A stretch of DNA of 64,000 nt from Gemmatimonadota bacterium (GTDB lineage: Bacteria > Gemmatimonadota > Gemmatimonadetes > Gemmatimonadales > GWC2-71-9), in contig JANYKV010000063.1 in the NCBI GenBank assembly GCA_025358055.1, positions 75,569-139,568 on the forward strand. The letters are read 5' to 3'. The position numbers and the translations under genes are program-made. The notes beneath the pieces were generated by a model. That model had not been told where the DNA came from and did not search any database. It saw only the letters and a list, made by a program, of their open reading frames with translations. This document shows positions 18,837 to 25,946 of the stretch, in pieces (the stretch's first letter is position 1; every line of letters starts with the position of its first letter).

Positions 18837-20069
18837 ATGCGCGTCCGAACGACCCTTCTCGTCATCGCGGGATTAGTCTGCATCACTGGAGCGGCGGTTT
18901 CGAAGCGAATCTCGACCATTCGACCAGCATCGGTTAAGGAGGTCAGGAACGGTAAATGGACCGGTGAGGTTCGACGTTCTAGGTCTGACGGTTCTTCCCG
19001 TCTCGGGTTGCAAGTGGACCTCCGGGAGTCGGCCGGCTCGTGGAACCAGAACTACGGATTTGAGATCCCAGCCGAAGAGTTGACGGGGCTCAAGAATCTC
19101 TCGCGCGACTATGCAGCCACGGACGTTCACTTCGAACTCGCCCGCGAAGCGGGCCAGGTCAGCTTCGCGGGGTCGTTCCGCGATGGCCAGGGCGAGGGGG
19201 AATATGTGTTCACGCCGAGCCCGAGGTTCGTCGCCGAGCTACGTAAGATGGGCTATCAGGAACCGACTCGGGATGCTCTTCTCGCCTTGACGGTGCACGA
19301 TGTGAAAGCCGCTTGGGCCAAGGGTCTCGCGGATGCCGGAGTGGGAGCCAAGGACGTCGATGACCTGATCAGCATGCGCATCCACGACGTCTCCCCCGAG
19401 TTCGTCCGCGAGCTGCATGATCTGGGATACGACCATGTGGCTCCGTCCGACCTGCTCGCGATGCGAATCCACGATGTGACCCCGGACTACATCCGGTCCA
19501 TGCAGCAGGGTAGCAAACGGCAACCCACCGTCGAAGACTTGATCGCCATGAAGATCCACGATGTGGAACCGGGCCTCCGCGAAGAGCTCGCGGAAGATGG
19601 GCAGGAAGATGTCGACTCGGACGACCTGGTCTCCATGAGGATCCACGGCATCACGCCGGAGTTCATTCGCGACATGACGAGGCTCGGAATCGAAGCGGCG
19701 GATGTCGATGGCCTCTTGTCGCTCAAGATCCACGGCATTACGTCGGACTTCGTTCGGAACCTCGGCCACTTGGGCTACAACCACGTCGATCCCGACGATC
19801 TCGTCTCCATGAAGATCCACGGAATCACCCCGGAGTACATCCGAGATATCGTTGACGCAGGCTTGCGGTCGGTACCGATCGACGATTTAGTGTCGTTGCG
19901 GATTCACGGCGTGGATGGCGCCTTCATCCGCGCAATGCGGGATGCGGGGCGGGCGGTTGATGATGCGGACGACCTGATCGAGCTCAAGATCGGAGGCGAC
20001 CGGCATCACAATGGTGATATGGACGACGACGATGATGAGGACAGCGACGATTCGGACGATCCCAGCTGA
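18837..20069 (+). CDS. secreted protein with nine 29-residue tandem repeats and an acidic tail
   Basis: A 410-residue protein of unknown function. A signal peptide covers about residues 1-22 (LLVIAGLVCITGAAVS). Residues 25-130 form a beta-rich domain (GKWTGEVRRSRSD, LGLQVDLRES, GSFRDGQGEGEYVF). From residue 131 there are eight complete 29-residue repeats and a ninth partial one, with consensus F-[IV]-R-x-[LM]-x-x-x-G-x(7)-DDL-[VIL]-[SA]-[ML]-[RK]-IH-[GD]-[IV]-[TS]-P-[ED]. The end is a run of Asp/Glu (DMDDDDDEDSDDSDD). Similar repeats are attached to M56/BlaR1-type sensors in related phyla; here the repeat region is free-standing and exported. TGAGG 6 bases before the ATG is a reasonable Shine-Dalgarno. 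Confidence 0.85.
   Translation: MRVRTTLLVIAGLVCITGAAVSKRISTIRPASVKEVRNGKWTGEVRRSRSDGSSRLGLQVDLRESAGSWNQNYGFEIPAEELTGLKNLSRDYAATDVHFELAREAGQVSFAGSFRDGQGEGEYVFTPSPRFVAELRKMGYQEPTRDALLALTVHDVKAAWAKGLADAGVGAKDVDDLISMRIHDVSPEFVRELHDLGYDHVAPSDLLAMRIHDVTPDYIRSMQQGSKRQPTVEDLIAMKIHDVEPGLREELAEDGQEDVDSDDLVSMRIHGITPEFIRDMTRLGIEAADVDGLLSLKIHGITSDFVRNLGHLGYNHVDPDDLVSMKIHGITPEYIRDIVDAGLRSVPIDDLVSLRIHGVDGAFIRAMRDAGRAVDDADDLIELKIGGDRHHNGDMDDDDDEDSDDSDDPS
19227..19997 (+). repeat. 87-bp coding tandem repeat (9 units, last partial)
   Basis: Each unit encodes 29 residues starting at a Phe, Tyr, Trp or Leu codon: units begin at 19227, 19314, 19401, 19488, 19575, 19662, 19749, 19836 and 19923, with no length variation. 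The most conserved core is the stretch encoding DDLVSM[RK]IHGITP. Units have diverged in DNA sequence, so the array is old and not a recent slippage product. Confidence 0.9.
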
Positions 20070-20078
20070 AGCATTCTG

Positions 20079-20120
20079 ACGAAACCTATGCGGGGGAAAG
20101 GCAACTTTCCCCCGTTTCGT
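20079..20120. terminator. strong rho-independent terminator between convergent genes
   Basis: A perfect 10-bp stem CGGGGGAAAG (20091-20100), loop GCAA, CTTTCCCCCG (20105-20114), with an outer arm ACGAAAC (20079-20085) that pairs with GTTTCGT (20114-20120). The 3' side continues TTTCGTTTA. It lies 10 bases after the repeat-protein stop and 8 bases before the stop of the convergent aminotransferase gene. The AAAG/CTTT ends let it act in both directions. Confidence 0.8.
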
Positions 20121-20127
20121 TTACCGG

Positions 20128-21288
20128 TCAGCGCGCCGCTTTCGGAAGCGAGCTGAGCCGCTCGGCGGCCTTGCGGAGCATATCGTCGGTTTTGCAGAAC
20201 GCGAAACGGGTATACCGATGGCCTAGCTCCGGGCGACTAAAGAAACTGGTTCCCGGTACCGTGGCAATTCCGCCTTCCTTCACCAACCATTCCGCGAATT
20301 GATCGGACGGGAGCTGGCTCAGGGCCGAGAAATCGGCCAGGATGTAATAGGCTCCTTGCGGCGCCTCACAATAGAAGCCGCTCTCCCGCAGCGCCCCAAC
20401 GAGGAGATCGCGTCGGGCACGATACTCCCCGGCCAATTGCTCATAGTACGAGCGACCCAGCTGTTCCATCGCTACCGCTAGGCCTTCCTGTAATGGGGCC
20501 GGGGCACCGACGGTCAAGAAATCGTGCACCTTTCGGATGGCATTGGTAATCGCAGCCGGCGCGACGATCGTTCCGATCCTCCAGCCCGTGATACTGAACG
20601 TCTTTGACGCGCCGCTAATGGTGATCGTGTGGTCCCGCATACCCGGGAGCGTCGCGAGGGGAATATGCTCGCCTTCGTAATAGATATGCTCGTAGATTTC
20701 ATCGGTGACGGCGAACGCCCCAAAGCGAAGGCAGAGATCACCGATGGCCTTGAGCTCGGTGCGATTGAGCACCCGTCCAGACGGGTTTCCCGGGGTATTG
20801 ACGATGATGGCGCGGGTTCGGGGGGAAAACGCCTGCGCTAGGCGGTCGAGGTCGAGCGGCTCACCCGGGGCCATCGACACGTAGATCGGCCGAGCGTCAC
20901 ACAGGATGGCGTCAGGACCATAGTTCTCGTAAAAAGGCTCGAGAACGATCACCTCGTCGCCCGGATTGACGATGGCGAGCAATGTAGCGGCCATCGCCTC
21001 GGTGGCACCGCAAGTGATCGTGAGTTCGGTCTGGGGGTCCACCTCCATGCCATACCAATCGAAGTATTTCTTGGCCACGGCGTCGCGCAAGCGTTTGGCG
21101 CCCCAGGTGATGGCGTATTGGTTGATGTTGTCTCGAATGGCCTTCGCCGCCGCCTCCTTGAGGACATCCGGCGCGGGGAAATTGGGAAAACCCTGGGCTA
21201 AGTTGATCGCGCCGTATTGGTCCGACAGGCGCGTCATGCCTCGGATGACGGATTCGGTGAATGTGCGGGTACGCTTGGCGGTTTCCAT
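20128..21288 (-). CDS. PLP-dependent class I/II aminotransferase
   Basis: A 386-residue fold-type-I aminotransferase. Motifs in order: INLAQGFPNFP near the start, CGATEAMAA, NTPGNPSGR, AVTDEIYEH and the PLP lysine in SGASKTFSITGWRIG near residue 226, then a C-terminal Arg region HRYTRFAFCK that binds the substrate carboxylate. It is closest in style to the kynurenine/methionine/aspartate aminotransferase (MalY/YbdL-like) group; the amino-acid preference is not clear. ATG 21288 was chosen; a GTG at 21303 would add MSPAF but neither start has a good Shine-Dalgarno. Confidence 0.88.
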   Translation of the reverse strand: METAKRTRTFTESVIRGMTRLSDQYGAINLAQGFPNFPAPDVLKEAAAKAIRDNINQYAITWGAKRLRDAVAKKYFDWYGMEVDPQTELTITCGATEAMAATLLAIVNPGDEVIVLEPFYENYGPDAILCDARPIYVSMAPGEPLDLDRLAQAFSPRTRAIIVNTPGNPSGRVLNRTELKAIGDLCLRFGAFAVTDEIYEHIYYEGEHIPLATLPGMRDHTITISGASKTFSITGWRIGTIVAPAAITNAIRKVHDFLTVGAPAPLQEGLAVAMEQLGRSYYEQLAGEYRARRDLLVGALRESGFYCEAPQGAYYILADFSALSQLPSDQFAEWLVKEGGIATVPGTSFFSRPELGHRYTRFAFCKTDDMLRKAAERLSSLPKAAR

Positions 21289-21303
21289 GAAGGCTGGGCT
21301 CAC

Positions 21304-21616
21304 TGTAAGGAATCGGATTTTGGGGAACGCGAAGCGGGAAAGTATACCGCGGATCCGATCGGCACAAACTGTTGTGGCCGGCGCGGCGCGAAGGGTGGTT
21401 ACGGCACCGCCGACCTGCGGGCGAAAGGCCTGACCGGCGTTGTCGCGGTTACCGATGCGCCTTGCAGAAACGCGATATTGCTTTTAAAGGGGGGGCCCCC
21501 AGCCCAGCCCCACACTTCCGGGAGAACGGCCGGAGGCATCCTCGGCCCTCAGGCGGAAAGCGTTGCCTCGCTACTGAACACCCTACCTACAGGTGAGCGA
21601 GCTGGTCGCGTGCCGC
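21304..21616. other. 313-base intergenic stretch without a gene
   Basis: Between the aminotransferase start and the cdd1 stop. Its left end holds the candidate aminotransferase promoter described separately. A homopurine/homopyrimidine-like patch (GGGGGGGCCCCC near 21489-21500) lies in the middle. Short ORFs here have no recognisable protein character, and I see no tRNA or other RNA-gene pattern. Confidence 0.5.
21341..21368 (-). promoter_or_regulatory. candidate promoter for the aminotransferase gene
   Basis: Read on the minus strand: TTTGTG (21368-21363), a 16-base spacer and TATACT (21346-21341). Transcription would start near 21334, about 45 bases before ATG 21288. The -10 box matches 5 of 6; the -35 box is weaker. 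Confidence 0.4.
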
Positions 21617-21907
21617 CTAAGCCCGGTCCTTCCAGTTCCACCACTTGAGGAGCTCTGGATCGTGGCGGCTCCGAGAAGCGAAGTACACAGCACACCGGAA
21701 TACGTAGAGCAAACAACGGTCGACGTGCATCCCCTTGAGTCGCATGAAACGTTCGTACATCTCCTCCGGGTTTGCGCCCTTGAGATCACGAATTCTACTG
21801 TACCCCAACTCCACGAGGTCCTGCGCAATGCTTGGCCCCACGCCGGGGATTTGACGGAGCTCGCGCAGCGTTTCGTTCGGGATCGCCGCCACTCGTCGCT
21901 GAGCCAT
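21617..21907 (-). CDS. Cdd1-family helix-hairpin-helix protein ("pathogenicity locus" protein)
   Basis: A 96-residue protein with a helix-hairpin-helix DNA-binding motif (LRQIPGVGPSIAQDLVELGY, residues 18-37) followed by IRDLKGANPEEMYERF and a Cys-containing C-terminus (DRCLLYVFRCAVYFA) that ends WWNWKD. This is the complete Cdd1 (PF11731-type) arrangement. Such proteins are small and cytoplasmic and are thought to bind nucleic acids; precise function is unknown. In the ORF track the frame extends far upstream inside the MBL gene; ATG 21907 is the only start that gives the family N-terminus. Confidence 0.85.
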   Translation of the reverse strand: MAQRRVAAIPNETLRELRQIPGVGPSIAQDLVELGYSRIRDLKGANPEEMYERFMRLKGMHVDRCLLYVFRCAVYFASRSRHDPELLKWWNWKDRA

Positions 21908-21950
21908 TGATGCGTCTCCAATCCAAGTACTTCGAGTTCGGGACGGGGTC

Positions 21951-22859
21951 TCAGTAAGTCTCGAGGTCGCGGGCTGAGACCGCCTTCCCATGATAACCGG
22001 CAGACCGGAGTTCGCGAAGAAGATCGTCATCCGAGGCGCCCCAGTAGAGTTGATGATAGAGTACCAAAAGCTTCGGGTGTGCGCGCAAAGCCAGATGTGC
22101 CAATGAGTCGGTGCCGGTGTGTGCGGCAGAGTGGTACCGCTTCCACGGCGCCGGCAATTGTTTGAATCGGGCGGCGGAATAGACCTCGTGGACCAGCACA
22201 TCGCAGCCGTTGCAGGCCGATACGACCGCTTGGCTCGCCCGGGTGTCTCCGGAAACCACAATCGTTCGATCCGGCGTGACGAACCGATAGCCAAACGCAA
22301 ACTTCCAGTCCGCATGGGGTACGGCGAAGGCAAACACCTTCACGTTTGAATCTTCGTACACCAGTCCGGGAACAATTTCGGTGGCCTCGACTCGATAGCC
22401 GCCCTTGGTGGAGGGTTGCAGTCCATCCCGGCGAATCTTGATGTCCTCGGCAAACGCCAACTCGAGATGCTCCATCATTGCCTTGGTTCCGGGCGGACCG
22501 AATGCGTGAATCGCCCCAGTGCGCCCATGGACCCAGCCGGTGTGAATCAAGTCGGGGATGCCGACGGTATGATCAGAATGGAGATGAGTGAGGAAGAGGT
22601 GGTTGAGACGACTGGCCTGGAGGGCTGGTTGCCCCTTGGCCGCCAAGGCCGCGGCCCGACGCACTAGTCCTGGGCCAGCGTCCACAACGTACGCGGTGCC
22701 ACGAACCACTATGGCGACGGACGGTCCCGATCGCTCGGGGTCGGGGTTCGGTGTTCCGGTCCCCAGGATGATGATTTTCGTGGTGTCGGTAAACAGAGAC
22801 GGCGCGGCCGAAGCTCCGACCCCGCCGGCCACCTGGAGCGCCAGTAAGATTGTAACCAT
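21951..22859 (-). CDS. secreted MBL-fold metallohydrolase, RNase Z/arylsulfatase-like
   Basis: A 302-residue metallo-beta-lactamase-fold hydrolase with an N-terminal signal peptide (residues 1-19). The fold is shown by IIILGTGTPNPDPERSGPS at the start, the metal motif LTHLHSDHTVG (near residue 90), AVPHADWKF, VSGDTRAS and a C-terminal LVLYHQL. The GTGTP opening and long insertion resemble the RNase Z/phosphodiesterase branch, but export to the periplasm argues against tRNA processing. Substrate may be a phosphodiester or sulfate ester. The gene starts 15 bases after the amidohydrolase gene and is probably in the same operon. Confidence 0.82.
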   Translation of the reverse strand: MVTILLALQVAGGVGASAAPSLFTDTTKIIILGTGTPNPDPERSGPSVAIVVRGTAYVVDAGPGLVRRAAALAAKGQPALQASRLNHLFLTHLHSDHTVGIPDLIHTGWVHGRTGAIHAFGPPGTKAMMEHLELAFAEDIKIRRDGLQPSTKGGYRVEATEIVPGLVYEDSNVKVFAFAVPHADWKFAFGYRFVTPDRTIVVSGDTRASQAVVSACNGCDVLVHEVYSAARFKQLPAPWKRYHSAAHTGTDSLAHLALRAHPKLLVLYHQLYWGASDDDLLRELRSAGYHGKAVSARDLETY

Positions 22860-22874
22860 TCTTCCCTCCGAGCC

Positions 22875-24413
22875 CTATTTCTCCGGTCGGTTGGCGCGGG
22901 CCTTGGCCACGATCTCCTTCACCTCGCGAAGTAGGGTGGGGCCATGATAGGCGATGCCGTCTTTGATCGTCCATTCCACGCCACCGGTATGCACGGCCTT
23001 TCCGTCTCGGATCTCATCGACTCCAATCGGGTAAAGCACCTTGAGGTTCTCCAGTGGGTTCCCGTTGACGACGATAAGGTCGGCCGTGTAGCCCACCCGA
23101 ATGCGGCCAAGGCGCTCCTCCTGGCCGAGGATCTTGGCGTTGTTGAGGGTGGCGTGCTGGATCACCTTGAGAGTACTGAAACCCGCCTCCTGCTGGAGCT
23201 CCAATTCACGAATGACGCCAAAGCCATACATCTGGTATATAAACCCGGCGTCCTCACCCACACCGATCAGCCCGCCGCGGCGCTCGAATTCCCGGAGCGT
23301 ATTCATCCAGATCCGGTAATTCTCCTTCCAGAAAGTTTCGTCCGTCGAAGTCCAACCAAGGAAATAGGATCCGTGGTTGGCGGGATTGGGGCGGAAGTAC
23401 TCCTCGAGAGTCGGATGCAGATAGTCCTTGTACCAAGGCTGGGCCTGCGCCCGCTGGAGATCCCGGCTGGCCTCGTAGATGACAAGGGTCGGATCCCACG
23501 CCACATTCGCTGCGACCATCGCGTCGAGTAACTTGCCCAGTTTCTCCGGGTCGGCTTCGCGCCAGAGACGTCCCGCATACCGGAATCGGTCCACTTCGTT
23601 GTTGTAATTGTATGTGGGCGGGAACGCCTGTACGGCATCCTTCAGCGCGGCATCGGGCACTCCGTACCAATGCTCAATACTGGTGGTTCCGAACTTCACA
23701 TCGTCCCAGGCATTCGTCTCTTCGACCCCGGTATGATGGGCAATTCGGAGGCCGACTTTGTGCGCTTCATCTTCCATCGCTTGCATGATGTCGCGATCGA
23801 TGCCCAAGACCTTGATGCCGTCCACGCCCATCGCCTTTAGCTCGCGCACGTGGGCGCGCGCCTGCTCCGGCGTCCGCACGCGGTCCGTGGTCACTCCGTC
23901 CGTGGTCACTCCAAATCCCTGGCCGAATACGGCGTAGATGAAGAACCTCGGCGCTTCGAGCGTCCCTGCATTGCTTCGATCGCGAAGGGCCAAGGATTTC
24001 TTGACGTCGGACCCGACGTCGCGCACGGTGGTGATGCCGGATGCCAACCAGAGTTTGAATTCGTACTCGAGCGGCTGCGGCAGCCCGGCCCGCTCATCCT
24101 GGATGTGGCCGTGTGCATTGATGAGCCCGGGGAGGACATATTTGCCGGTCGCGTCAATCACCACATCTCCGGCTGGGTGTTTTGCTCGCCCTTCCCTGGC
24201 GGCGACCGGGTCGAGGGGTACGAGGTCCGCGATCCGGTTGCCTTCGACCACGATGTCGAACGGGCCGCGCGCGGGCGATCCGTTACCGGGAACGATGGTG
24301 GCGTTCCGTATGACGAGCCGAGGGTACCGTTTCCCGTGTTCGGGCAAGGCCTGGGCGTTCACCAGCGCCGAAGACAAAACGAGAGCACCCATGGCGACCA
24401 AAGCCAAGCGCAT
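22875..24413 (-). CDS. secreted amidohydrolase-family protein
   Basis: A 512-residue metal-dependent hydrolase of the amidohydrolase superfamily. A signal peptide covers residues 1-20 (ALVAMGALVLSSALVNAQA). The barrel is marked by GKYVLPGLINAHGHI (HxH, near residue 97), a Lys segment DGIKVLGID, RIAHHTGVEE, TSIEHWYG and IGVGEDAGF with the final Asp; the end RVGYTADLIVVNGNPLENL is the usual beta-sandwich closing strand. It may hydrolyse dipeptides or cyclic amides (imidazolonepropionase/prolidase-like group). The first His is in a His-x-His context (HGH), as expected. The start was moved 19 residues downstream of the ORF track to the signal peptide. Confidence 0.85.
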   Translation of the reverse strand: MRLALVAMGALVLSSALVNAQALPEHGKRYPRLVIRNATIVPGNGSPARGPFDIVVEGNRIADLVPLDPVAAREGRAKHPAGDVVIDATGKYVLPGLINAHGHIQDERAGLPQPLEYEFKLWLASGITTVRDVGSDVKKSLALRDRSNAGTLEAPRFFIYAVFGQGFGVTTDGVTTDRVRTPEQARAHVRELKAMGVDGIKVLGIDRDIMQAMEDEAHKVGLRIAHHTGVEETNAWDDVKFGTTSIEHWYGVPDAALKDAVQAFPPTYNYNNEVDRFRYAGRLWREADPEKLGKLLDAMVAANVAWDPTLVIYEASRDLQRAQAQPWYKDYLHPTLEEYFRPNPANHGSYFLGWTSTDETFWKENYRIWMNTLREFERRGGLIGVGEDAGFIYQMYGFGVIRELELQQEAGFSTLKVIQHATLNNAKILGQEERLGRIRVGYTADLIVVNGNPLENLKVLYPIGVDEIRDGKAVHTGGVEWTIKDGIAYHGPTLLREVKEIVAKARANRPEK

Positions 24414-24456
24414 AGTCCATCCTCCGAAGGAACACGATTTTGGCCACCGTCGACGC

Positions 24457-25410
24457 TTACAGCGCCACACGTTCCAGTTCGTTGATCCGGGTCACGTTGA
24501 GGTGCACGATCCCATCATCCCGCGGCGGCTCGATGATGTTCACGAATCGCGCGCCCATAATGATCTCCTGCCCGGTGTACGAGACTCGGGCATGCACGGT
24601 CTGAGAAAAGGCTTCCTCAGTGGCCGTCAGCAAGACGAAGAGTTCCGCCTCCGCGCCGTGCAATTCCGCCTCGGATACGCCGAAGATCGGACTCTGTTCA
24701 TCGATCGGGTGCACCACCGTCCACGTGAGCGCAAGGAACATGACGTCCCGGCGCTCCAGCTCGAGTTCGAAGAACTGACGATCCTGTTCGCCGGGTTTCT
24801 TCCACGAGAAATACACGCGGGCAGTCACCTGAAACAACTCGTTCCGGCGGATGTTGGTCAACCGGAACATCAAGGCTGTCTTGCCTCGATAAGGGCCAAT
24901 GACCGCGCGTTGACTGAACACGACCCCCGCGGTGGGTCGAGACACCCGCGCGAACACGATCCCGGCGATCATGGAGAACCCAACTAGCCCGACGAAGGAC
25001 TCGATCGTGACCAGGAGGTTCGCTCCGAGGCTGGCCGGACTAACGTTGCCGTACCCTATCGTCGCGAGGGTGTGAACGCTGAAGAAGAAGACTTCCAAGA
25101 AGCGACCTGTCGGATCATCGGCGGCCGCGCCGGTCAGGGCTCCGGACCCGAGCCAGAAATAGCCCAACGCGAAAGCGCAGTTGACCAGCACGTAGGCCCC
25201 GACGGTCATCAATAGGAATCGGGGCCACGTCATTGTGAGAAGAGAATGATAGAGAGAGAGGGAGCGGAAGAACGGCAACCCTTCTCGTCGCGCGTTGAAC
25301 GATCCGTCGCGATTCAACAAGCGCGCGCGACTTTCCCGCGCGAGAACGGAGCCGAAGCCGAGATCGCGGCTTTCGTTTGTGGTCTGGGACACCGAACCCC
25401 GCGCCGTCAT
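24457..25410 (-). CDS. inward-rectifier potassium channel (KirBac-like)
   Basis: A 317-residue ion channel with two membrane helices (about residues 62-85 and 130-155) around a K+ selectivity filter HTLATIGYG (near residue 115-120), preceded by an amphipathic slide helix (YHSLLTMTWPRFLLM). The C-terminal 160 residues form the immunoglobulin-like Kir domain (ALMFRLTNIRRNELFQVTARVYFSW, later HGAEAELFVLL, ARVSYTGQEII). This is the complete KirBac layout. It should form a tetramer in the inner membrane and set potassium conductance. Its ATG overlaps the stop of the DinB gene (ATGA), so the two are translationally coupled, an odd pairing. Confidence 0.93.
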   Translation of the reverse strand: MTARGSVSQTTNESRDLGFGSVLARESRARLLNRDGSFNARREGLPFFRSLSLYHSLLTMTWPRFLLMTVGAYVLVNCAFALGYFWLGSGALTGAAADDPTGRFLEVFFFSVHTLATIGYGNVSPASLGANLLVTIESFVGLVGFSMIAGIVFARVSRPTAGVVFSQRAVIGPYRGKTALMFRLTNIRRNELFQVTARVYFSWKKPGEQDRQFFELELERRDVMFLALTWTVVHPIDEQSPIFGVSEAELHGAEAELFVLLTATEEAFSQTVHARVSYTGQEIIMGARFVNIIEPPRDDGIVHLNVTRINELERVAL

Positions 25411-25934
25411 GCGGCGAGGTACCGCTCGCGCAGTACGCGAAGATGATGAACTTCGTGACCCGCGATTATGTAGGCCAATGCGCGGACCGAGATGGCGTGG
25501 CCGCTCGCGGTGCCCAGCCGGGCAAATGCGTCCGCGTCGAGATTGGTCAGCAGATCCAGCGTCGCCTGGCGCACGTGAGCAAATTCGCCGGACAGATCCG
25601 TGACGGTGCGCCGCGCCGCACCGGACACCCGCGCGAACGCGTTCTCATCGAACCCCGGCAAGGGTGTCTCATCCCCTCGCGCGATCCGCAGAGCACGATA
25701 CGACATAACGCGCTCGGTGTCGGAGACGTGTCCGACGACTTCCTTGACACTCCACTTACCCTGGGCGTAGGCGAAATCTCCCTTGCTGCCGGGAATAGAT
25801 TCGAGGAACGCCCGAGTGTCTCGCATTTGCGCGCGCAAAAATACCAACAAATCGCCATCGGGCACACCTTGGATATACCCAGCGTAAAAAGCGCCATATT
25901 CGGTGGGTGCTGGCCGTGGAATCATGACCGCCAT
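25407..25934 (-). CDS. DinB-family protein
   Basis: A 175-residue four-helix-bundle protein of the DinB superfamily. The metal-binding His residues are visible in KEVVGHVSDTERVM and in the C-terminal AGHEVHHLRVLRERY, the spacing typical of this family of thiol- or damage-linked enzymes. In known members this site holds Ni or Zn; the reaction is usually unknown. GGGAGG stands 7 bases before ATG 25934; a second ATG at 25925 is possible. It is coupled to the KirBac gene by a 4-base overlap and lies 12 bases downstream of the serine hydrolase gene. Confidence 0.88.
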   Translation of the reverse strand: MAVMIPRPAPTEYGAFYAGYIQGVPDGDLLVFLRAQMRDTRAFLESIPGSKGDFAYAQGKWSVKEVVGHVSDTERVMSYRALRIARGDETPLPGFDENAFARVSGAARRTVTDLSGEFAHVRQATLDLLTNLDADAFARLGTASGHAISVRALAYIIAGHEVHHLRVLRERYLAA

Positions 25935-25946
25935 GGGTCTCCCTCC

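Noticed and set aside
19239-19820. 193-residue ORF antisense to the repeat gene, and a possible CRISPR-like periodicity
   Set aside because: The 87-bp period is coding in the plus strand with protein-level conservation; there are no spacers between units.
21217-21648. 143-residue plus-strand ORF in the intergenic gap
   Set aside because: Low-complexity Gly/Pro/Ser character, no family motif, and it overlaps the aminotransferase and cdd1 genes antisense.
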